This document shows positions 24,244 through 30,517 of a stretch of 30,517 nt of DNA, piece after piece. Positions within the stretch are counted from its first letter, which is position 1. Each line of letters opens with the position of its first letter. The notes beneath the pieces were generated by a model. That model did no database searches. It worked only from the letters and a program-made list of their open reading frames with translations, and was not told where the DNA came from. The position numbers and the translations under genes were made by a program. This DNA is from CALARM01 sp964431735 (GTDB lineage Bacteria > Vulcanimicrobiota > SpSt-956 > JAKJGF01): positions 1 through 30,517 of the forward strand of contig CAYSLJ010000090.1 in the NCBI GenBank assembly GCA_964431735.1, written 5' to 3'.

Positions 24244-27185
24244 ACAAAAATATTCTCATAGCAGACGACAGTAAAACTATATTAAATATATATAAAATCA
24301 TACTCAGAGGCGATGAAGAGGAAGGTTTTAATATACAGACTTTCCTGGAAGGAAAATCTCTTCTGAACTATTTCAAAAAAGAATATGAATCAGGTAACAG
24401 AATACCACTCTGTATCCTTGACATAGACATGCCTGTTTTGGACGGTCTTACTGCAGCGAGAGAATTAAGAAATATTGACGGTAAAGTTATTATAATTATC
24501 GTTACTGCTATGGATACTTTTTCACTCAAGGATATAAAAGAAAATCTTCATGATAATATTTATTATATAAGAAAACCTTTTAACAACAAGGAACTTCTCT
24601 GTCTTATAACATCTCTTGTAACAGGATGGAATCATGTTGAAAAACTGAATAAAAGAGAAGGGGCTCTTATAGAAAAGACAGAAGAGATAGAGAGATTTTT
24701 TACTATTTCTCTTGATCTCCTGTGTATTGCCGATATGGATGGCTATTTTCACAGACTAAATAAAAGCTGGGAAAAAACTCTCGGATACACCATTGAAGAG
24801 CTTCATGGTAAAAAGTTTCTGGATTTTGTTCATCCCGAAGATATGGAAAAAACTATTTCAGCTATAAAAGAGCTGACTTCAGGTCAGGAAGTTTTAAATT
24901 TCACAAACAGATATATCTGTAAAGACGGCTCGTACCGGTGGATTGAATGGCGTTCAATTCCATACAAGAAAAAATTTATATATGCAGCTGCCAGGGATAT
25001 TACAGAAAGAAAAAAAGCTGAAGAAGAACTTAAGGCAGCAAAAGAATCTGCTGAAATAGCAAACAGAGCAAAGAGCCGCTTTCTGGCCAGTATGAGCCAT
25101 GAAATAAGAACTCCTATGAACGGCATAATAGGTATGGCTGAACTGGCTCTTACAACATCTCTTACGGAACGTCAGGGAAATTATCTGGAAAACATTAAAT
25201 ACTCTGCCTATTCACTCCTCCATATTATCAATGATATTCTCGATTTTTCAAAAATCGAAGCGGGAAAGCTTGAAATTATCAATGAATTATTTGACATCTA
25301 TGAACTGCTGGACAAAGTAATCAATATTATCGTAACAAAATGTGAAGAAAAAAACATTGAGCTTCTCTATAAAATCGACTGTAATGTCCCGGCTATGCTG
25401 TTCGGTGATGAAGGGCGTATCAGGCAGATACTGATTAATCTCCTGGGTAATGCAGTTAAATTTACAGAAGAAGGAGAAATACTTGTTACTGTAAAAAAAT
25501 CTGACATATCAGAAAGTAACAAAATCAATTTAATTATATCGGTAAAGGATACAGGAATCGGTATAGAGCCTGAAAAACAGAACATTATATTTGAGAGTTT
25601 TACTCAGGCAGATAATTCCAGACGTCTCGAAGGAACAGGTCTCGGACTTACTATATCAAAAAATTTAGTTCATATAATGGGAGGAAATATTTCTGTAACG
25701 AGTGAGCCAGGGAAAGGAAGTATCTTTACTGTTGAAATACCTCTGAAAGTGGCAGAAAAACAGCCAGAAAAAATATTTGAAGGAATACCCGTAAAAAGAG
25801 TTCTCATAATTGATGATAATGAAACAAACCTTATGATTATGAAGGATATTCTTTCAGGCTGGAATATTGAATCAGAAAGAGCTTCAAGTGGCATAGAAGG
25901 GTTATATAAAATTAAATCTTCCATAAAATCGGGAAATCTGTTTGATACAATTATAGTAGATATGATTATGCCATTTATGGACGGTTTTACTGTAATCAAC
26001 CATATAAAAAAAGAAAGAAAAATTCAGCATGAACCTGTTATATTGATGTTACCTTCTTCTTTTCATGGGAAAGAGAAGCTTGAAGAGTCAGGTAATAATT
26101 TATACCTGATAAAACCCGTTAACATGGAAAAGTTTTATGAAGTGCTTGTAAAGGCATACTCTTTGCAGAACATAGAAAATAAAAAAGAGGATACTATGGC
26201 ACAGGAAGAAACATATAAAGGCAATATTTTAGTTGCCGAAGATAACAGTATTAATATGATGATTATCAGTGAAATCATATCAAAAACAGGTTTTACTGTT
26301 ACTGAAGCTAAAAATGGCAGAGAAGCTCTGGAAAAATATAAAAAAAATGAATATAACCTCATATTCATGGATATCCATATGCCTGAAATGGATGGCTTTG
26401 AAGCAACAGAAAAAATAAGAATATTTGAAGCAGGAAAGAAACATACACCTGTTATCGCTCTTACAGCAGATGCAATGAAAGGTGACAGAGAAAAATGCAT
26501 TGAAGCAGGTATGGATGATTATATATCAAAGCCCTACAATCAGACAAAAATTATAAATACAATAAAAAAATTTTTACAGGATATAATCTCCTGTGATATA
26601 AAAAACTATAATCACAGGAGCATATGTATATTCAATAAAGACATATTACTTGAAAGATTAAGTAATAATACTGGCCTCTATCGTAAAATTATCCTTCAAA
26701 CTTTACAGCAACTGCCGGAGAATATAGTTGCTCTAAAAAAAGAAATTAAAAACTGTAATTTTAAAGAAATATTTTATCATTCTCATACAATAAAAGGTAT
26801 CTGTTCCAATATTGAAGCAGGGAAATTAACAGATATTGCAGAAAAGATAGAAACAGAATCAATGAAAAATGGTTCTATAGAAAAGATAGAACATTTGATA
26901 ATATCACTTGAAAAAGGTTTTGAGGAGTTAAAGGATGAAATAAGAAAAACAGGAGATATAGAAGAAGAAATAACTGTAAAGAATGAAGAGAATACAGGTA
27001 TTCCACCTCAGGAAGTCATAAAAAGATTGTATTCTTTTGCCGAAGGTGGAGACTGGAAAGGTCTGAAAGAAGAATTAAATAGAATTAAAGAATACACTCT
27101 ATTTTATAATTCCGTAAAAGAACTGGTCGATAGTTTTGAAATAAACAGGCTTATAGAAAAACTGAAAACTTATATATTTATATGA
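24240..27185 (+). CDS. Hybrid histidine kinase REC-PAS-HisKA-HATPase-REC-REC-HPt
   Basis: A 981-residue protein. Domains in order: REC1 (about 1-120, ILIADDS, phospho-Asp D61 in ILDIDMP), PAS (about 145-260, ending DITERKKAEEE), HisKA with FLASMSHEIRTPMN (H287), HATPase_c (NLLGNAVKFT, DTGIGIE, GTGLGLTIS), REC2 (about 520-630, VLIIDDN, D574 in VDMIMP), REC3 (about 660-780, ILVAEDN, D711 in MDIHMP, KPYN lysine) and HPt (about 790-900, HSHTIKGICSN with probable H849). The same tail module as in the upstream kinase ends the protein. All parts of a H-D-H-D relay are in one chain: H287 to D711 to H849, then an external or N-terminal receiver. REC1 may receive signals from the neighbours. No DNA-binding output domain is present. 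Confidence 0.95.
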   Translation: MNKNILIADDSKTILNIYKIILRGDEEEGFNIQTFLEGKSLLNYFKKEYESGNRIPLCILDIDMPVLDGLTAARELRNIDGKVIIIIVTAMDTFSLKDIKENLHDNIYYIRKPFNNKELLCLITSLVTGWNHVEKLNKREGALIEKTEEIERFFTISLDLLCIADMDGYFHRLNKSWEKTLGYTIEELHGKKFLDFVHPEDMEKTISAIKELTSGQEVLNFTNRYICKDGSYRWIEWRSIPYKKKFIYAAARDITERKKAEEELKAAKESAEIANRAKSRFLASMSHEIRTPMNGIIGMAELALTTSLTERQGNYLENIKYSAYSLLHIINDILDFSKIEAGKLEIINELFDIYELLDKVINIIVTKCEEKNIELLYKIDCNVPAMLFGDEGRIRQILINLLGNAVKFTEEGEILVTVKKSDISESNKINLIISVKDTGIGIEPEKQNIIFESFTQADNSRRLEGTGLGLTISKNLVHIMGGNISVTSEPGKGSIFTVEIPLKVAEKQPEKIFEGIPVKRVLIIDDNETNLMIMKDILSGWNIESERASSGIEGLYKIKSSIKSGNLFDTIIVDMIMPFMDGFTVINHIKKERKIQHEPVILMLPSSFHGKEKLEESGNNLYLIKPVNMEKFYEVLVKAYSLQNIENKKEDTMAQEETYKGNILVAEDNSINMMIISEIISKTGFTVTEAKNGREALEKYKKNEYNLIFMDIHMPEMDGFEATEKIRIFEAGKKHTPVIALTADAMKGDREKCIEAGMDDYISKPYNQTKIINTIKKFLQDIISCDIKNYNHRSICIFNKDILLERLSNNTGLYRKIILQTLQQLPENIVALKKEIKNCNFKEIFYHSHTIKGICSNIEAGKLTDIAEKIETESMKNGSIEKIEHLIISLEKGFEELKDEIRKTGDIEEEITVKNEENTGIPPQEVIKRLYSFAEGGDWKGLKEELNRIKEYTLFYNSVKELVDSFEINRLIEKLKTYIFI

Positions 27186-27253
27186 GAATCGTAAAGGGTG
27201 AAGATAGGAATACGTTCTCATTATTCGTTGTGACCACCCGGTCATGGTTGTTA

Positions 27254-27367
27254 GGGACTGTAAGAAAATAACCCTGGCAAATTGTTAGAACGGTTATCAT
27301 CCTCGCGTCACGCGTTACGCGTCACGATACAAACTGTAATATGATGTAGTTATTTCCTGACAACTCC
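27254..27367 (+). mobile_element. MITE-like element, family 1, copy B (114 bp)
   Basis: It begins GGGACTGTAAGAAAATAAC and ends AGTTATTTCCTGACAACTCC, imperfect inverted repeats. Exact TTA duplications flank it (27251-27253 and 27368-27370). The heptamer core is at 27303-27327. Its first 50 bases after the GG tip match the window start exactly, so these copies moved or were copied recently. It sits between the two kinase pairs. Confidence 0.9.
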
Positions 27368-27370
27368 TTA

Positions 27371-27400
27371 GTGAGTTAAGCATAAATAATACATATATAC
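27371..27400 (+). repeat. Solo family-2 left end
   Basis: GTGAGTTAAGCATAAATAATACATATATACTC closely matches the left arm of the family-2 element at 30420 (TGAGGTGAGCATAAATAATA onward). No heptamer core follows. It may be the rest of an older family-2 element into which family-1 copy B inserted, or a shared leader sequence of the kinase paralogues. Confidence 0.5.
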
Positions 27401-27434
27401 TCATATCAGTAAACTCAGAAGAAGGTAAATAAAT

Positions 27435-28586
27435 ATGAACGATAATATTATTTCAAAGTCGAAAATTCTCATAGTAGACGATCAACCTGCAAATTTAAGC
27501 ATACTCTTTGACTATCTGGATAAACATAAAGGAAGGATATTTCTTGCTCAGAACGGTCAGAAAGCTCTGGAACTGGCAGTAAGTAAAGAACCGGATATTA
27601 TTGTTCTGGATATTATGATGCCAGGTATGGACGGCTATGAAGTGTGTAAAAAACTGAAAAGTCAGGAAAATACCGGAGAAATTCCTGTAATATTTATGAG
27701 TGCTCTTACTGAGACAGAACATATTATAAAAGGATTTGAAGCAGGAGGAGTGGATTACATCATAAAACCGGTCCAGTACAGGGAAGCTATAGCACGTATT
27801 TCTACACATTTAAAAATCCGCTCTATGGAAAGAGAAAGAAGGCAGATGGACTTGAGGCTCAAATCTGCAGAAAAATTTGAAAGCCTTGGCGTTATGGCAG
27901 GAGGGGTAGCACATAACTTTAATAACATGCTATCAAAGGCTTTAGGCTATGCAGAATTAACCCTTATGACACTGCCGGAGGATAGACAGGAAAAAAAGAA
28001 TATCAAAAAAATTATAGAAGCCATACACAGGGCATCAGATATGACAAAGGAAATGATCACATATACAGGCTCTAATATATTTACACTGTCAATGGAGCAT
28101 GTTAACCTGTCCAGAATAGTAAAGGAAATACAGGAATTAATTGATAGTATCGTTTCTAAAAAACATAGAGTAATATATGAGTTATATGAACATATACCTT
28201 TTATTCACGGAGATGTAAGCCAGATAAGCAAATTAATAAAAAATCTTATTACCAATGCATCTGAAGCCATAGGAGATAATGAAGGCACTATCACCGTTAA
28301 AACGGGTATAATAGAATGTACCAAAGAATATCTGTCTTCTATAAATACATTGTACGATGGAGATGAAGGTCTTTATATATACCTTCATATAAAAGATACT
28401 GGATGCGGTATCGGAGAAGACATAAGAGATAAAATTTTCGAACCTTTTTTTACTACAAAATTTCTTGGCAGAGGGCTTGGACTCTCTGTGGTACAGGGTA
28501 TAGTAAGAATTCATCATGGTTTAATCAAAGTGAATACAGGGGAACATACGCTTATAGAGATATTATTTCCCGCGGTAACAACTTAA
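27435..28586 (+). CDS. Receiver-first histidine kinase (REC-HisKA-HATPase)
   Basis: A 383-residue soluble protein. The N-terminal receiver (about 9-125) has VDDQ, phospho-Asp D59 in VLDIMMP and KPV lysine K111. A short coiled linker leads to a HisKA-type H-box AGGVAHNFNN (H160), the NtrB-like form, then HATPase_c with NLITNASEAIG, DTGCGIGE and GRGLGLSVVQG. Putting the receiver before the kinase suggests an intermediate whose activity is set by an upstream kinase, such as the hybrid kinase just before it. There is no output domain. It is paralogous to the next gene, which lacks only 20 bases of being adjacent. GAAGGT precedes the ATG. Confidence 0.92.
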   Translation: MNDNIISKSKILIVDDQPANLSILFDYLDKHKGRIFLAQNGQKALELAVSKEPDIIVLDIMMPGMDGYEVCKKLKSQENTGEIPVIFMSALTETEHIIKGFEAGGVDYIIKPVQYREAIARISTHLKIRSMERERRQMDLRLKSAEKFESLGVMAGGVAHNFNNMLSKALGYAELTLMTLPEDRQEKKNIKKIIEAIHRASDMTKEMITYTGSNIFTLSMEHVNLSRIVKEIQELIDSIVSKKHRVIYELYEHIPFIHGDVSQISKLIKNLITNASEAIGDNEGTITVKTGIIECTKEYLSSINTLYDGDEGLYIYLHIKDTGCGIGEDIRDKIFEPFFTTKFLGRGLGLSVVQGIVRIHHGLIKVNTGEHTLIEILFPAVTT

Positions 28587-28605
28587 TTAATCCGGGAGGG
28601 GAAAA

Positions 28606-30291
28606 ATGAGTGAAATTATAAAAGGTGCAAAAATACTGGTAGTTGACGACGAAAAAACCTATCTAAATGTTCTGTCCAGCTATCTTGACAGTATGGAAGC
28701 CGAAGTATTCCTTACACAAAACGGTAATGAAGTACTTGAAATTATAAAAAATAAAAAACCTGATATTATTTTACTGGATATTATGATGCCAGAAATAGAC
28801 GGTTATGAAATCTGTAAAAAATTAAAAGAAAAAGAAGAAACATGCAATATTCCTGTAATATTTTTAAGTGCTCTTTCTGCAACGGCAGATATTATAAGAG
28901 GATTTGAAGCAGGAGGAGTAGACTATATTATAAAACCTGTTCATTATCAGGAAGCTATAGCACGAATCAGTAATCATTTAAAGATCAGGCATATGGAGCA
29001 GGCATTACGCTATCGCCTCAGGCTGGAAGAACTTGCAACATCAATATCAGCCAGTTTTATCAATTTCAATCACGGTGAATTCAATCAAAAAATAAATCAA
29101 GCTTTAAAAACTACAGGTGAATTCTTTTCTATAGAGCGATGCTACATATATTTCTTTTCAGATGATTTAACTGAAATCAGCCAGGCATATGAGTGGTACA
29201 GTGAAGTAGAAACGTCCAGGACTCAATTGCTTACTGATTTATCCATAAGCCCTGCATGGATAATGGAAAAATTTAAAAAATTCGAAATTATAAGCATTTC
29301 TTCTCCTGAAGATATCCCTCCTAAAGGAGAACTGGAAAAAGAATTTTTAGAAAGAGAAAAAATTCAGTCTATACTTTTGATACCTATGGTATGTAATAAT
29401 ATGCTTTCAGGATATTTAGGTCTTGCTTCCATAAAACACTCAATAAAGTGGAAAGAAGAAGATATTAAAATATTAAAACTCCTGGGAGAAATCTTTATAA
29501 ATGTCTTCAAAGAAAAATGGGCAGATGAAGAAAGAAAAAAGATAGAAGAACAGCTCCGTCAGGCAGAAAAATTCGAAAGTCTTGCAATTATGGCAGGAGG
29601 AATAGCCCATAATTTCAACAATATACTTTCAGGTTCTCTCGGATATGCAGAACTGGCTCTGCTCAATCTTTCGAAAGATTCCATGACAAGAAAATCCATA
29701 GAGAAAGTTATAGCCTCTGTAGGAAGAGCAAAAGATATTACGAGACAGATACTTGCCTATGCAGGAGGAGATAAATTCATTACAAATATGGAAAAAGTAA
29801 ATCTATCCAGAATAGTCAGAGAAATGTCTGAAATAATGGAAGTGTCTCTTAATAAGAAATATACGATAAAATATGACTTAAGTGATAACATGCCCGATAT
29901 AAAAGGTGATGTAAATCAATTGAGCCAGATACTGATAAATCTTGTTAACAATGCAGTTGAATCAATGGACGATAAAGAAGGGATTATTACAGTAAAAACA
30001 GGGCAAATTGAATGTGATGAAATCTATCTGAAAGACAGTCTTATCGGACAGAACCTGTTACCCGGTATTTATGTATATATGCAGTTAGAAGATACAGGAT
30101 GCGGTATAGAAGAAGAATTAACTTACAAAATATTCGATCCTTTCTTCAGCACCAAATTTACAGGCAGAGGACTGGGACTTGCTGCAGTTCAGGGTATTGT
30201 CAGAAGTCATAAAGGAACAATTAAAGTAAAGAGTAAGCCGGAGAAAGGCACAAAAATAAAAGTATTATTTCCGGTAAATAGTTCATGTTAA
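28606..30291 (+). CDS. Receiver-first histidine kinase with GAF domain (REC-GAF-HisKA-HATPase)
   Basis: A 561-residue soluble protein. REC (about 9-125) has VVDDE, D58 in LLDIMMP, and KPV. A GAF-like domain (about 145-305: RCYIYFFSDDLTEISQAYEW, LLIPMVCNNMLSGYLGL) follows, then HisKA with AGGIAHNFNN (H335), then HATPase_c with LINLVNNAVESMD, DTGCGIEE and GRGLGLAAVQG. REC and kinase parts match the gene before it closely, so the pair arose by tandem duplication and gain or loss of GAF. GAF domains often bind cyclic nucleotides, tetrapyrroles or small ligands; the ligand here is unknown. A GGGAGGGG site precedes the ATG by a few bases. Confidence 0.93.
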   Translation: MSEIIKGAKILVVDDEKTYLNVLSSYLDSMEAEVFLTQNGNEVLEIIKNKKPDIILLDIMMPEIDGYEICKKLKEKEETCNIPVIFLSALSATADIIRGFEAGGVDYIIKPVHYQEAIARISNHLKIRHMEQALRYRLRLEELATSISASFINFNHGEFNQKINQALKTTGEFFSIERCYIYFFSDDLTEISQAYEWYSEVETSRTQLLTDLSISPAWIMEKFKKFEIISISSPEDIPPKGELEKEFLEREKIQSILLIPMVCNNMLSGYLGLASIKHSIKWKEEDIKILKLLGEIFINVFKEKWADEERKKIEEQLRQAEKFESLAIMAGGIAHNFNNILSGSLGYAELALLNLSKDSMTRKSIEKVIASVGRAKDITRQILAYAGGDKFITNMEKVNLSRIVREMSEIMEVSLNKKYTIKYDLSDNMPDIKGDVNQLSQILINLVNNAVESMDDKEGIITVKTGQIECDEIYLKDSLIGQNLLPGIYVYMQLEDTGCGIEEELTYKIFDPFFSTKFTGRGLGLAAVQGIVRSHKGTIKVKSKPEKGTKIKVLFPVNSSC

Positions 30292-30419
30292 ATAATTTAA
30301 TAAAAATATTAAAATATATTATTAATTTTAACAAAATTTATCAAATTACCTTTATTAGATTGCCGACATGATGGTACAAACCTAACTGGATGTAACCCTA
30401 CACCCTCTATTCCCTCTTC

Positions 30420-30517
30420 TACTGAGGTGAGCATAAATAATAAATATATGCTCTCGTGACGTGTAACGCGTAACGCGTGACGGGAGGAAGACCTTTATTA
30501 AATGCTTATGCTCAGGT
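30420..30517 (+). mobile_element. MITE-like element, family 2, copy 2 (cut by window end)
   Basis: The left arm TACTGAGGTGAGCATAAATA, heptamer core at 30455-30482 and right arm ending TGCTTATGCTCAGGT form inverted ends around TGAGCATAA. It is homologous to 21681-21772. The right tip continues outside the window. Between the last kinase stop and this element (30292-30419) I see only AT-rich sequence. Confidence 0.65.

Noticed and set aside
27231..27250. TGACC-ACCC-GGTCA hairpin as terminator for the hybrid kinase gene
   Set aside because: The 5-bp stem is short and lacks a following T-run; it may be chance.

Overview
This is a low-GC, AT-rich stretch of a bacterial chromosome from an assembly scaffold; two runs of exactly 100 N mark contig joins. 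The gene content suggests a free-living, signalling-rich, uncultivated-type bacterium: a Ser/Thr kinase fused to WD40 repeats, multi-PAS hybrid histidine kinases, M16 peptidases, a SEC-C/TPR protein, an Rpn-type nuclease gene and decayed toxin-antitoxin loci. I cannot name the phylum from the sequence. There are no rRNA or tRNA genes, no CRISPR array and no transposase gene.

Layout. 1-2.2 kb (minus strand): pyruvate kinase and a MNT-type nucleotidyltransferase. 2.3-4.5 kb: a graveyard region with an Rpn-family gene split by a small transposable element, a WG-repeat remnant carrying an inverted repeat, a broken small ORF, and palindromic repeats. 4.5-7.3 kb (plus): two secreted M16-family proteins, the first with the zinc site and the second without, in overlapping genes. 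7.4-7.8 kb: a VapB-like antitoxin followed by an internally deleted VapC. 7.8-12.6 kb (minus): a TerB-like protein, a SEC-C/TPR protein coupled to a methyltransferase, and a TIGR01777-type epimerase. 12.9-18.9 kb (plus): a secreted copper-amine-oxidase-N-like protein and a 1756-residue kinase/WD40 protein. 19.2-21.7 kb (minus): a GH31 glycosidase with a PA14 domain. 22.1-30.3 kb (plus): four sensor-kinase genes in two tightly spaced pairs.

The feature that unifies the window is a dispersed heptamer repeat (consensus GTGANNN, most often GTGACGC or GTAACGC; an AT-rich form is GTGAGTA or GTGAAAA). It appears in nearly every intergenic space. In several places it forms the core of roughly 90-170 bp elements with terminal inverted repeats. 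The best defined family (copies at 2717-2826, 27254-27367 and 11626-11723, plus a cut copy at 1-52) is non-autonomous, MITE-like, and flanked by TTA/TAA-type target duplications. One copy sits inside the Rpn gene, and removing it together with one TTA restores the reading frame exactly. At least three other inverted-repeat types carry the same heptamer core. These repeats create false ORF starts and supply some stop codons, so several starts below are moved inward from the longest possible ORF.

Functionally, the kinase cluster looks like a phosphorelay: PAS kinase, hybrid kinase with three receivers and an HPt, then two receiver-first kinases. The rest is metabolic, proteolytic or of unknown cellular role.
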